Part shown: in pieces, positions 1 to 8,230 of the stretch
How the letters are laid out: each line of letters starts with the position of its first letter
Position numbering within the stretch: the first letter of the stretch is position 1
NCBI RefSeq assembly: GCF_003576525.1
Contig: NZ_QWUA01000002.1
Coordinates: 29,327 to 93,326, forward strand
Source of the DNA: Rummeliibacillus sp. POC4
GTDB lineage: Bacteria > Bacillota > Bacilli > Bacillales_A > Planococcaceae
Direction: 5' to 3'
DNA length: 64,000 nucleotides
The notes under the pieces: generated by a model
What the model was told of the DNA's origin: nothing
Databases searched by the model: none
What the model saw: only the letters and a program-made list of their open reading frames with translations
Made by a program: the position numbers and the translations under genes

Positions 1-830
1 ATGGGGCTTCTTCTTTTTTACGGGATAAAGGTCGAGAGGAAATTGCTGCAAGACTTCTTTTACAACATGTATTAAAAAAATCGTACACAGAATTATTAGT
101 AAGTATGCATGATGAGATTGAAGAAGAGGATTGCCGAACTTATTGGCAAATGGTTGAATCTCATGCACAGGGAATGCCTATCCAATATATCATTGGTGAG
201 GAAGAGTTTTATGGCCGTACTTTTCAAGTGAACGAATCAGTTCTCATTCCTAGACCTGAAACGGAAGAACTCATTCTAGAAGCAACCAAAAGGATAAAGC
301 GACTTTTTGGTGCACAACCAACCATTAAGTTAGCGGATATAGGGACAGGTAGTGGTGCCATTGCCATTACAATGAAAAAAGAAATCCCCACTTTACAAGT
401 AACGGCAACAGATATTTCATCCGATGCGTTAAAAGTAGCAAAAAAAAATGCGAAGCTGCTCAATGCAGAAATCCATTTTGAAGAGGGCGATTTAACAGTA
501 CCAATCTCTCAACAAAAATGGCAAGTTGTCTTATCTAATCCCCCTTACATTGCCTATGAAGAAGCGGCTGAAATGTCTGAAGTTGTACTAGAGCATGAAC
601 CACATACGGCACTTTTTGCAGAAGATGATGGACTAGCACTTTATAAAAGACTAGCAAAAAATCTTCCAAGTCTAATGACCAAACCAAGTTTTATAGGTGT
701 GGAAATCGGGTATGCGCGGGGCCCAGCAGTTGCCGCACTATTTAAAGAAAACTTTCCACAAGCCAATGTTGAAATCATAAAAGATATCAACGGAAAAAAT
801 CGTATGGTTTTTTGTGAAATAGATGAATAA
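1..830 (+). CDS. prmC: Peptide chain release factor N5-glutamine methyltransferase (5' end cut off)
   Basis: PrmC methylates the glutamine of the GGQ motif in release factors RF1 and RF2. The frame is open from base 3, so the gene begins before the window and about ten N-terminal residues are missing. Visible are a helical N-terminal segment, a SAM-binding loop (LADIGTGSGAIAI) and the NPPY catalytic motif (SNPPYIAYEE) that holds the target glutamine side chain. An internal ATG at 105 is not the start because the conserved N-terminal helices lie upstream of it. In B. subtilis prmC likewise sits between prfA and spoIIR. Identification is secure. Confidence 0.95.
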   Translation, partial: GASSFLRDKGREEIAARLLLQHVLKKSYTELLVSMHDEIEEEDCRTYWQMVESHAQGMPIQYIIGEEEFYGRTFQVNESVLIPRPETEELILEATKRIKRLFGAQPTIKLADIGTGSGAIAITMKKEIPTLQVTATDISSDALKVAKKNAKLLNAEIHFEEGDLTVPISQQKWQVVLSNPPYIAYEEAAEMSEVVLEHEPHTALFAEDDGLALYKRLAKNLPSLMTKPSFIGVEIGYARGPAVAALFKENFPQANVEIIKDINGKNRMVFCEIDE

Positions 831-874
831 ATAGTAATCTATTTGTCCATGATAGTTTCATGGAGGGGATACAA

Positions 875-1480
875 ATGATAGAAGATTACTATAATATCAA
901 ACAACCACAAGAATTATCATATTACACGATTAAACAACCAAAACAACCATCTCAAGTGACAATACTTTTGCAATTTATAACTGCACTTTTACTTATACAA
1001 TTAATCCTTATGGTCGTTCAAAGCTATTTAACGGAGCAATATAGCGTTGAACTAGAGCAACCAAGATTTCGGATTATCGCCAATAGCAATTCATCTGCAG
1101 ATCAACAATATAAACACCAATTAGTAAATGAAATCAAACCAATCTTAGATAAAGCAGTATTGAATTCTACTGGACAAGTAAATCTATCAACAATTGAAGT
1201 TGAGATCAAAAATAAATTAGCTACAAAATTAGAAACAGACAATATTAAAGTCACAACAAAAGATGCATTATTTCCACCAAAGCGTTATCAAGATAAGATA
1301 TATGCACAAGATAAGTATCAAGCAATTGTTGTGACAATCGGTGCAGGAAAGGGAGATAATTGGTGGTGTGGATTATTTCCGAAAGTTTGCTACCGTGATG
1401 AGGTAGAAGAAAAGAAAGAAGAAAAACCTAAATTTTTTATAATAGAATGGTTTAAGAGTCTATTTTCAGACAAAGATTAG
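875..1480 (+). CDS. spoIIR: Stage II sporulation protein R (SpoIIR)
   Basis: SpoIIR is the forespore-made signal that triggers processing of pro-SigE by SpoIIGA in the mother cell. The protein has an N-terminal membrane segment (about residues 27-48), then the family signature FRIIANSNSSADQQYKH and a C-terminal GDNWWCGLFPKVCY block. The ATG at 860 lies inside the ribosome binding site GGAGGGG, so ATG 875 (about 201 residues) is the likelier start. It is slightly shorter than B. subtilis SpoIIR and ends in a Lys/Glu-rich tail. Its place after prmC matches B. subtilis. It is expected to be SigF-dependent; I could not pick out a convincing SigF promoter. Confidence 0.9.
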   Translation: MIEDYYNIKQPQELSYYTIKQPKQPSQVTILLQFITALLLIQLILMVVQSYLTEQYSVELEQPRFRIIANSNSSADQQYKHQLVNEIKPILDKAVLNSTGQVNLSTIEVEIKNKLATKLETDNIKVTTKDALFPPKRYQDKIYAQDKYQAIVVTIGAGKGDNWWCGLFPKVCYRDEVEEKKEEKPKFFIIEWFKSLFSDKD

Positions 1481-1482
1481 AG

Positions 1483-1545
1483 TTACCCACAATATTTGGT
1501 AAATTGTCCACAATCTAACCAACGTTATCAACAAATTGTGCATAA
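1483..1545. promoter_or_regulatory. DnaA-box cluster upstream of ywlC
   Basis: Four DnaA-box-like 9-mers lie in 63 bp: TTACCCACA (1483), TTGTCCACA (1504), TTATCAACA (1525) and, inverted, TGTGCATAA (1537, reading TTATGCACA). The last fits TTATNCACA and the others differ from TTATCCACA at one position. The first three starts are exactly 21 bp apart, so the boxes lie on one face of the helix. As I recall, the ywlC region of B. subtilis is one of its oriC-distal DnaA-binding clusters, so this looks like a conserved site. Confidence 0.7.
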
Positions 1546-1581
1546 CTTTCTAAAAACTCTTTAATATCGGGAGGTAACAAC

Positions 1582-2610
1582 ATGGAAACACAACGTCTAA
1601 TTGTGGATAATAATGTGGATTCCGAAAAAAGTTATTCACAAGCTGTGGATTTGTTAAATGCTGGAGAATTAGTTGCATTTCCGACAGAAACTGTATATGG
1701 ACTTGGTGCGATCGCAACAAATAACACAGCAGTTAAAAAAATCTATGCAGCAAAGGGAAGACCATCGGACAATCCATTAATCGTACATATTGGTACTTTC
1801 GATGAGCTTGAAAACTATGTAGAGGATATTTCAGACAAGGCAAGAAAATGTATGGATGCATTTTGGCCTGGCCCATTAACGATGATTTTTAAAGTTAAGC
1901 CCAATGTGCTTGCAGAAAGCGTAACAGCTGGATTGGATACAGTAGGAATTCGTATGCCAAACCATCCAGTTGCTTTAAAGCTATTGCAAAAACTAGGAAA
2001 GCCGGTAGCTGCTCCAAGCGCTAATCGCAGTGGCAAACCGAGTCCTACTGAAGGAATTCATGTTGAACAAGATTTAACAGGCAAAATCCCATTGATTTTG
2101 GATGGTGGAGCAACTGGAGTTGGCGTAGAATCTACTGTTATTGATCTTACATTAGAAACACCAGTTATTTTACGGCCAGGAGCAATTACAAAGGAAATGT
2201 TCGAAAAAGTAATCGGTCCAGTAAAACAACCTACTCATATTGAACAAAAACAAGGTGCTCCTCGTGCTCCAGGTATGAAGTACAAGCATTATGCACCAAA
2301 TGCACCGGTTTTGTTAATTGAAAAAGACAAAAACCAAGTTGCGTCTGCCATACAGCAACTGCAACAACAAGGACACAAAGTTGCTCTATTAGCACCACAA
2401 GATTTTGAGCAACTAACGCCAGATTGGTTTTTCACTTTAGGAGAAACACAAGAAGATATGGCGGCCAACCTTTTTCATGCATTACGAGCATGTGATTTAA
2501 CAACAGCCGATGTAGTACTTGCAACAGTTACAACTACCCAAGGAGTCGGAGCTGCCATTATGAATCGCCTCGAAAAATCCGCAGGCGGTAAATGGTATAA
2601 ACAAAAATAA
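1582..2610 (+). CDS. ywlC: L-threonylcarbamoyladenylate synthase (Sua5/YrdC family)
   Basis: This enzyme makes threonylcarbamoyl-AMP from threonine, bicarbonate and ATP, the first step of t6A37 modification of ANN-decoding tRNAs. The N-terminal YrdC domain (about residues 15-205) shows FPTETVYGLG, KGRPSDNPLIVHI and APSANRSGKPSPT. A linker rich in Pro/Gly (GAPRAPGMKYKHYAP) leads to a C-terminal Sua5 domain (about 230-342), so this is the long, two-domain form. The ATG follows a strong GGGAGG ribosome binding site. A DnaA-box cluster lies just upstream and an intrinsic terminator just downstream. Confidence 0.95.
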   Translation: METQRLIVDNNVDSEKSYSQAVDLLNAGELVAFPTETVYGLGAIATNNTAVKKIYAAKGRPSDNPLIVHIGTFDELENYVEDISDKARKCMDAFWPGPLTMIFKVKPNVLAESVTAGLDTVGIRMPNHPVALKLLQKLGKPVAAPSANRSGKPSPTEGIHVEQDLTGKIPLILDGGATGVGVESTVIDLTLETPVILRPGAITKEMFEKVIGPVKQPTHIEQKQGAPRAPGMKYKHYAPNAPVLLIEKDKNQVASAIQQLQQQGHKVALLAPQDFEQLTPDWFFTLGETQEDMAANLFHALRACDLTTADVVLATVTTTQGVGAAIMNRLEKSAGGKWYKQK

Positions 2611-2637
2611 CTCTATATTATAGAAGGAATTTTTAAC

Positions 2638-2670
2638 AAGCAGCTGGAAAACAGCTGCTTTATTTTTTTT
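2638..2670 (+). terminator. Intrinsic terminator of ywlC
   Basis: A perfect 9-bp stem AAGCAGCTG / CAGCTGCTT (2638-2646 and 2652-2660) with a GAAAA loop is followed by a T-rich run to 2670. It sits 28 bp after the ywlC stop codon. The first repeat array starts 9 bp beyond it. Confidence 0.9.
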
Positions 2671-2678
2671 AACTGCCT

Positions 2679-2874
2679 GAGTTGTGCAAAAAGAGTAGCG
2701 AGTTGTGCAAAAGAAGCTGTGAGTTGTGCAAAAGGGTCTGCGAGTTGTGCAAAAGAAGCTGAGTTGTGCAAAAGAAGCTGTGAGTTGTGCAAAAGGAGCC
2801 ATGAGTTGTGCAAAAGAAGCTGTGAGTTGTGCAAAAGGGACCATGAGTTGTGCAAAAGACCCCACGAGTTGTGC
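2679..2874. repeat. 21-bp periodic intergenic array A (ten units)
   Basis: Ten copies of GAGTTGTGC begin at 2679, 2700, 2721, 2742, 2761, 2782, 2803, 2824, 2845 and 2866. All steps are 21 bp except one of 19 bp. Each unit has a fixed 14-base half (GAGTTGTGCAAAAG) and a variable 7-base half. AAGCTGT recurs in every second unit, so part of the array grew as 42-bp duplications. Because 21 is a multiple of 3, open frames with heptapeptide repeats appear on the minus strand; I treat them as by-products. I do not recognise a named repeat family. Confidence 0.9.
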
Positions 2875-3126
2875 TAATCAGCAAACAAAATTATAACCAA
2901 TTACCAATTTACCAATTACCAATAAAATCCCTATCCCAAAAGCAACGACAACCTCCAAAAGAAAAATGCTCTTAATTGTCCGCGCCAAAGAAAAGGAAAG
3001 AATTAAAATCCTCCCGCGAATAATAGAAAAATATAATCCACCCCGAGCATCATTTTAAAATTTCAGCATATGAATGTTTCAGCATTCATAGGATAAAAGA
3101 CGATTCCTATTGAATGGAGGAGCTTT

Positions 3127-3624
3127 GTGAAAGAAATTATTGCTGCTATTATTACAGCTATGGATGTGTTGACGATTTATATACTAATACCCCAAGTGAA
3201 ATATCGCTTTTGGCTATCACTTTGGACAGGTGTTCTCCATATGATTTTCCCCTATATTGGTTTTCTCTTTGGTGAATGGCTTGCCGCTTATATATCAAAC
3301 CTTGCACAAAATATTTCAGGTATATTATTAAGTATGATAGGTGTACAACTATTACTAGCAGTAAAAGATCATAAAGCTGCTCAAATTCCTGTAACCATAT
3401 TAGCCATCACTACTAGTTTAGATACCTTTTCAGTTAGTGTATCTTTTGGTATGCTTCAATTAAAAGAAACATTACTCGTTTGTAGTATGGGAGCATTTGC
3501 TTTTCTATTTTCATATATTGCGCTAGTTTTACATAAAAAAATCCCATCAAAAATAGGAATATACATGCAATTAATAGCAGGAGTAGTGTTACTTTTGATG
3601 GGTATTTTTTCATTTAATTTGTAA
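3127..3624 (+). CDS. mntP: MntP-like manganese efflux membrane protein
   Basis: A 165-residue polytopic membrane protein with about six hydrophobic segments. Two internally related segments each carry an intramembrane Asp, AMDVLTIY near the N-terminus and SLDTFSVSVSFG in the second half, matching the paired Asp motifs of MntP/YwlD Mn(II) exporters. It is a little shorter than typical MntP (about 185). The start is a GTG after GGAGGA. Synteny (ywlC-mntP-ywlE) matches B. subtilis ywlD. A TATGAATG/CATTCATA hairpin lies in the leader (3069-3090), but I do not see the conserved parts of the yybP-ykoY manganese riboswitch. Confidence 0.8.
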   Translation: MKEIIAAIITAMDVLTIYILIPQVKYRFWLSLWTGVLHMIFPYIGFLFGEWLAAYISNLAQNISGILLSMIGVQLLLAVKDHKAAQIPVTILAITTSLDTFSVSVSFGMLQLKETLLVCSMGAFAFLFSYIALVLHKKIPSKIGIYMQLIAGVVLLLMGIFSFNL

Positions 3625-3677
3625 AAATAGATTACTAATTAAGTGTTTTACTATATAATGAAAGGTAAGGATATCAG

Positions 3678-4118
3678 ATGAATATTTATTTTGTATGTAC
3701 AGGAAATACTTGTAGAAGCCCAATGGCAGCAGCTATTTTAAAATCAAAAAAACTACCAGAAATCAGTGTGAAGTCAGCAGGAATCTATGCAATGCCTGGA
3801 AGCCCCATGTCACATAACTCGGAAATTGTGTTACAGGAGAAGCAAATTTCCTACGACCATACTTCACAACCAATTACATTGGAAGACCTTCAATGGGCCA
3901 ATTTAATCTTAACCATGACTTCTGGACATAAAGAATCACTTTTACAAGTGTTTCCACAAGTAGCGGATAAGACATTTACATTAAAAGAATATGTCACTGA
4001 ATCGAGTGACTTAGATGTATTAGATCCGTTTGGTGGCGATATTGAGACATATCGCAAGACGTTCCAAGAACTTAGTACATTGATGGATGGACTTGAAAAG
4101 AAAATATTGGAGGAGTAA
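3678..4118 (+). CDS. ywlE: Low-molecular-weight phosphatase, protein-arginine phosphatase type
   Basis: YwlE removes phosphate from arginine residues and so opposes the McsB kinase in the stress/ClpCP system. The P-loop is [10 protein letters not shown] with nucleophile Cys7 and Arg13; Thr at the position after GN is the feature that favours phospho-arginine over phospho-tyrosine. The general acid is in LDPFGG near residue 116. Length (146) is normal. A TATAAT at 3654-3659 could serve as a -10 element, but the -35 is weak. The next gene starts 2 bp after the stop, so the two are probably co-translated. Confidence 0.92.
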   Translation: MNIYFVCTGNTCRSPMAAAILKSKKLPEISVKSAGIYAMPGSPMSHNSEIVLQEKQISYDHTSQPITLEDLQWANLILTMTSGHKESLLQVFPQVADKTFTLKEYVTESSDLDVLDPFGGDIETYRKTFQELSTLMDGLEKKILEE

Positions 4119-4120
4119 GC

Positions 4121-5413
4121 ATGGCAAAAAAAAGTGTGCAACATTCTTTTGGACTAAAAAAGAAACTTATCCTATTTGTAACTATCTTAGCAGTTATAAC
4201 TTATAGTGTTAGTTACTTCTTTATCGAGTATTTACAACCTCAATTTTTCCCAAACGTAAAAGACGGGGTATTTCAAATCATTACATATTCTTTGGGAATC
4301 ATTTGGTCCGGCATTTTAGCTGGATTATTCAGTTCACTATTAGTAAAACCTTTGCAAAAACTAGAACATGTAGCAATTGAAGCTGCAGATGGGAAACTTA
4401 GCAAAGATGTAGAAATGCCAAATAGCTCAGATGAAATTCGTTCATTATCAGAAGCATTTCAAACAATGCTTGTAAGTCTACGTAAAATAGTCGCAAGTAT
4501 CAATCAAAATTTCCAAACAACGAACAAAACAGTATTAAATTTGTCTGAAGAGACTGAACAAGCTTCCAAACAAACGGAATCGATTGCTGAAACGATTTCA
4601 AATATTTCAGAAGGTGCTACAAGCTCTGCAATTGCTATTCAAGAAACAGCGGAAGCACTAGAAGATGTTCGTATATTGGCAGAAGAGGTCAATCAACGTG
4701 CCATCACATCATCAAACCAATCAACAAAAATGATGAGTGAGCTAAATTATACAACAAATGCTATTAACCAATTAGTAGAAGGTATTGAAAAAATAACATC
4801 TGGTAACCAATTAGCTCTTAAAGATATTCACCAACTTGAAAAAAACGCGTTAAAAGTAGAACAAATTATTCAGTTAGTTGGTGACATTGCTGAACAAACT
4901 AACTTGCTTGCACTAAATGCCTCTATCGAAGCGGCAAGAGCAGGAGAACAAGGTAAAGGATTTGCAGTAGTAGCAGAAGAAGTACGTAAACTTGCAGATG
5001 AAAGTGCAGAAGCTGTAAAAGGTATTACGGAATTAATCCAAACAATTCAATTAGATGTTCAAACAGTCGTTGGGAAAATGACTGAGCAAGTTAATATTGC
5101 GGAAGGTGAAGTAGCACGTATTTCCGAAACAACATCTGCTGTTGATGGAATGTCTGCAATGGTTAAAGAAATGGCAGATTCAATTGTGGAAATTTCAGAA
5201 TTTGTAGGGAAACAATTACATAACATTGAAAAAACGGCCCATCAATCTCAAGAGGTAGCAGCTATTGCTGAACAAACTTCTGCAGGAGCAATGGAAGTAC
5301 AAACAGCAACAGATGATCAAGTAAGATCCATTGAACAAATCGACCAACTATCTCATATATTAAAACAACAATCTGAAGAGCTATACCAAATGATTCAAAA
5401 ATTTGAAAACTAA
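4121..5413 (+). CDS. Methyl-accepting chemotaxis protein with no sizeable external sensor domain
   Basis: A 430-residue chemoreceptor. Two membrane segments (about residues 16-36 and 52-72) are separated by only about 15 residues, so there is no ligand-binding ectodomain. A HAMP-like segment follows, then a long coiled-coil signalling domain with the conserved tip [20 protein letters not shown] that contacts CheA/CheW. The ATG follows GGAGGA and sits 2 bp after ywlE. B. subtilis has no receptor at this position. It may sense an intramembrane or cytoplasmic cue, but the sequence does not show which. Confidence 0.9.
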   Translation: MAKKSVQHSFGLKKKLILFVTILAVITYSVSYFFIEYLQPQFFPNVKDGVFQIITYSLGIIWSGILAGLFSSLLVKPLQKLEHVAIEAADGKLSKDVEMPNSSDEIRSLSEAFQTMLVSLRKIVASINQNFQTTNKTVLNLSEETEQASKQTESIAETISNISEGATSSAIAIQETAEALEDVRILAEEVNQRAITSSNQSTKMMSELNYTTNAINQLVEGIEKITSGNQLALKDIHQLEKNALKVEQIIQLVGDIAEQTNLLALNASIEAARAGEQGKGFAVVAEEVRKLADESAEAVKGITELIQTIQLDVQTVVGKMTEQVNIAEGEVARISETTSAVDGMSAMVKEMADSIVEISEFVGKQLHNIEKTAHQSQEVAAIAEQTSAGAMEVQTATDDQVRSIEQIDQLSHILKQQSEELYQMIQKFEN

Positions 5414-5471
5414 TATTGAAGCTAGCTTCTATAGCTAACCAGTTAGGACATAGGAATAGCCTAATCATACA

Positions 5472-5512
5472 AGGCAAATTGTCGTCTTATTTTGATGGCA
5501 ATTTGCCTTTTT
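5472..5512 (+). terminator. Intrinsic terminator after the chemoreceptor gene
   Basis: A 10-bp perfect stem AGGCAAATTG / CAATTTGCCT (5472-5481 and 5499-5508) is followed by TTTTTC. It closes the mntP-ywlE-mcp group. Confidence 0.85.
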
Positions 5513-5832
5513 CTTCCGCTCTTTTTTATCTTTTCACCCAGCAATTTTATGAAATCTTCTCCTAGTCGCATTCAAACTAGCGTTGGATTCTCTCCATAAT
5601 CACATAGATTTGATCTACAACTTAATCAATTAGAGTTAAATCACGAATTAATATATTGAAATTTAAAAATATATTCGTGATTTACTTATAATATCATAAT
5701 AAAATTATGATAAAAAATAATATTATTCGTATTTTTAAAAATTACCTCTCGCAATTGAGTAGAAAATATGTCATTATACATATAGAAGTGGTAAACTGAT
5801 GATGAAAAGAACAATTGAAAAGAGGGAACCCA
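5513..5832. other. Gene-free AT-rich stretch before rpiB, with an 11-bp inverted repeat
   Basis: About 320 bp without a convincing gene. It holds a perfect 11-bp inverted repeat, AAATCACGAAT (5638-5648) and ATTCGTGATTT (5673-5683), with a 24-base AT-rich spacer. There is no T-run after the right arm, so it looks more like an operator than a terminator. The rpiB promoter should lie in the following 130 bp; I could not choose one with confidence. Confidence 0.5.
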
Positions 5833-6279
5833 TTGAAAATTGCAATTTCATCAGATCATGGTGGTAATAATTTAAGAAAAGAAATCATAGCTTTGCTAGA
5901 AGAACTAGGTATTAGTTATGAAGACTTTGGTCCAAAAACATCTGATTCAGTAGATTACCCAGACTATGCCTTACCAGTTGCTAATGGAGTAGCTAGTGGT
6001 CAGTTTGATCGCGGTATTTTAATCTGTGGAACTGGTATTGGAATGTCCATTACTGCAAACAAAGTAAAAGGTGTTCGTTGTGCATTAGTACATGATGTAT
6101 TCAGTGCTAAAGCAACACGTTGCCACAATGATTCAAATGTGTTGGCAATGGGAGCAAGAGTCATTGGACCAGGACTTGCACGTGAAATCGTTCAAACGTG
6201 GTTATCAACAGACTTTGAAGGTGGTCGTCATGAACGTCGCATCAACAAAATTTCAGAAATAGAAGCACAAGAACAATAA
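5833..6279 (+). CDS. rpiB: Ribose-5-phosphate isomerase B / sugar-phosphate isomerase
   Basis: Interconverts ribose-5-phosphate and ribulose-5-phosphate in the pentose phosphate pathway. The protein begins KIAISSDHGG and has the active-site Cys65 in GILICGTGIGMS and the HDVFSAKATRCHND segment. A TTG at 5833, preceded by AGAGGGA, gives 148 residues, the usual RpiB length. The TTG at 5815 would place the ribosome binding site inside the gene. It starts an rpiB-ywlG-glyA run with gaps of about 21 bp, so these are probably one operon. It equals ywlF of B. subtilis by position. Confidence 0.93.
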   Translation: MKIAISSDHGGNNLRKEIIALLEELGISYEDFGPKTSDSVDYPDYALPVANGVASGQFDRGILICGTGIGMSITANKVKGVRCALVHDVFSAKATRCHNDSNVLAMGARVIGPGLAREIVQTWLSTDFEGGRHERRINKISEIEAQEQ

Positions 6280-6300
6280 TTAGATTAGAGGTCTTAAACG

Positions 6301-6849
6301 ATGAACTTACATCAAATTGAAGAACAGCTCGAATCATTGCTATTTCAGTTTGAACAACAAGTGACTTTCCGTAATGGGCAAATTTTCGTTATAGGATGCT
6401 CAACATCAGAAGTAAAAGGTCAAAAGATTGGTACAGCTGGTGGTTTAGAAATAGCAGAAGCTCTGTATAAACCATTAAAGTCTTTTGCTGAAAAACACCA
6501 ACTTTATTTAGCGTTTCAAGGTTGCGAACATATAAATCGCGCCTTAACTATAGAAAGAGCTGCAGCAGAACAATATGGATTAGAACCTGTTTCTGTTATC
6601 CCTGTTCAAAAAGCTGGTGGTTCGATGTCAACGTATGCTTATAGCCAATTTAAAGATCCTGTAGTAGTTGAAGAAATTCAAGCTCATGCAGGAATTGATA
6701 TTGGTCAAACATTAATTGGTATGCACTTAAAAAAAGTGGCAATTCCTGTCCGCACTTCTATCTCAAAAATTGGAGAGGCAGTCGTGACAGTTGCAAAAAC
6801 TCGTCCAAAACTAATAGGTGGCGAGAGATCAGTATACAACAAAGAGTAG
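6301..6849 (+). CDS. ywlG: Conserved YwlG/UPF0340 family protein
   Basis: A 182-residue soluble protein of the TIGR01440 (UPF0340) family; function unknown. Conserved features include IGCSTSEVKGQKIGTAGG near the N-terminus, FQGCEHINRAL in the middle and GGSMSTYAY. The fold has been likened to amidase-like or deaminase-like alpha/beta proteins, but I can see no catalytic set that decides this. It lies between rpiB and glyA exactly as in B. subtilis. Confidence 0.9.
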   Translation: MNLHQIEEQLESLLFQFEQQVTFRNGQIFVIGCSTSEVKGQKIGTAGGLEIAEALYKPLKSFAEKHQLYLAFQGCEHINRALTIERAAAEQYGLEPVSVIPVQKAGGSMSTYAYSQFKDPVVVEEIQAHAGIDIGQTLIGMHLKKVAIPVRTSISKIGEAVVTVAKTRPKLIGGERSVYNKE

Positions 6850-6870
6850 AAATTAGGAGGAATAGGTGTA

Positions 6871-8133
6871 ATGGAAAATCTAGCAGCACTAGATCAGTCA
6901 ACTATTGCGTCACAAGACAAAGCAGTATTTGAAGCAATTGAAAAAGAATTTGCTCGTCAACAAGCGAATATTGAGTTAATCGCTTCTGAAAATATTGTTT
7001 CTAAAGCAGTTTTAGAAGCACAAGGCTCTGTATTAACAAACAAATATGCTGAGGGCTATCCTGGTAAACGTTATTATGGCGGTTGTGAACATGTGGATGT
7101 TGTTGAAGATATTGCACGTGATCGCCTAAAAGAAATCTTTGGCGCTGAATATGCAAATGTACAACCACATTCAGGTGCACAAGCCAATATGGCCGTATAC
7201 TTTACTATTTTAGAACCAGGCGATACTGTTTTAGGTATGAACTTATCTCATGGGGGTCACTTAACACACGGTAGTCCTGTCAATTTCTCAGGTAAACAAT
7301 ATAACTTTGTTGAATATGGTGTGACAGAAGATACAAACGTAATCGACTATGAAGATGTTCGTCAAAAAGCACTTCAACATAAACCAAAATTGATCGTGGC
7401 AGGTGCATCTGCATATCCACGCATTATTGATTTTGCTAAGTTCCGTGAAATCGCTGACGAAGTAGGAGCATTTTTCATGGTCGACATGGCTCATATTGCA
7501 GGTCTTGTTGCTGCAGGTGTTCATCCAAACCCTGTACCATATGCTGACTTTGTAACATCTACTACTCACAAAACTTTACGTGGCCCACGTGGTGGACTAA
7601 TTCTTTGCAAAGAAGAATGGGGTAAGAAAATTGATAAATCCATCTTCCCAGGTATTCAAGGTGGTCCATTAATGCATGTTATCGCAGGTAAAGCTGTTGC
7701 ATTTGGCGAAGCACTTCAACCTGAATTTAAAGAATATATCCACCAAGTTGTGAAAAACGCAAAAGTATTTGGCGAAGCATTACAAGCAGAAGGTATTAAA
7801 CTTGTATCAGATGGTACAGATAATCACCTATTATTATTAGATGTACGTTCTCTAGGCTTAACAGGTAAAGTAGCAGAAAAACTTCTAGATGATGTGAACA
7901 TCACTGCAAACAAAAATACAATTCCTTACGATCCAGAAAGTCCATTTATCACATCTGGTGTTCGAATTGGTACACCTGCTATTACATCTCGCGGTTTCAA
8001 AGAAGAAGATGTGAAAGAAGTTGCCTCTATTATTGCTAATGTCTTAAAAAATCCAGAAGACGAAGCAGTTAAACAAGATGCAATTACACGTGTTAAAGTC
8101 CTAACAGATAAATACCCAATTTATACGAAATAA
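6871..8133 (+). CDS. glyA: Serine hydroxymethyltransferase
   Basis: PLP enzyme that converts serine and tetrahydrofolate to glycine and 5,10-methylene-THF, the main source of one-carbon units. At 420 residues it is full length. The PLP lysine lies in [14 protein letters not shown]; the N-terminal [11 protein letters not shown] and GKRYYGGCE motifs are typical. The ATG follows AGGAGG with an 11-base gap. A strong terminator follows. Confidence 0.97.
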   Translation: MENLAALDQSTIASQDKAVFEAIEKEFARQQANIELIASENIVSKAVLEAQGSVLTNKYAEGYPGKRYYGGCEHVDVVEDIARDRLKEIFGAEYANVQPHSGAQANMAVYFTILEPGDTVLGMNLSHGGHLTHGSPVNFSGKQYNFVEYGVTEDTNVIDYEDVRQKALQHKPKLIVAGASAYPRIIDFAKFREIADEVGAFFMVDMAHIAGLVAAGVHPNPVPYADFVTSTTHKTLRGPRGGLILCKEEWGKKIDKSIFPGIQGGPLMHVIAGKAVAFGEALQPEFKEYIHQVVKNAKVFGEALQAEGIKLVSDGTDNHLLLLDVRSLGLTGKVAEKLLDDVNITANKNTIPYDPESPFITSGVRIGTPAITSRGFKEEDVKEVASIIANVLKNPEDEAVKQDAITRVKVLTDKYPIYTK

Positions 8134-8140
8134 GTGTAAA

Positions 8141-8180
8141 AAAAAGCTACTTTTGGTATAATCCAAAAGTAGCTTTTTTT
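8141..8180 (+). terminator. Intrinsic terminator of the rpiB-ywlG-glyA operon
   Basis: A perfect 16-bp stem (8141-8156 and 8163-8178, core AAGCTACTTTTGG / CCAAAAGTAGCTT) with a 6-base loop, ending in a T-run. Confidence 0.93.
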
Positions 8181-8230
8181 ATTTAGTAAAATAGTATTGT
8201 TTTGTGTGTTTATAGGGGAGGATAATTTAA

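Noticed and set aside
2497..2884. Long minus-strand frames with repeats such as SFFCTTH and LLLHNS
   Set aside because: They are the translation of the 21-bp array in successive frames; all frames are open because the unit is seven codons long, and part overlaps ywlC and its terminator.
2873..3049. Minus-strand open frame encoding a hydrophobic peptide (VVVAFGIGILLVIG)
   Set aside because: No start codon with a binding site; preceded by a stop; contains a simple ACCAATT repeat. At most a gene remnant.
2960..3126. Manganese (yybP-ykoY) riboswitch before mntP
   Set aside because: Only one short hairpin is present; the conserved loops of that riboswitch are not seen.
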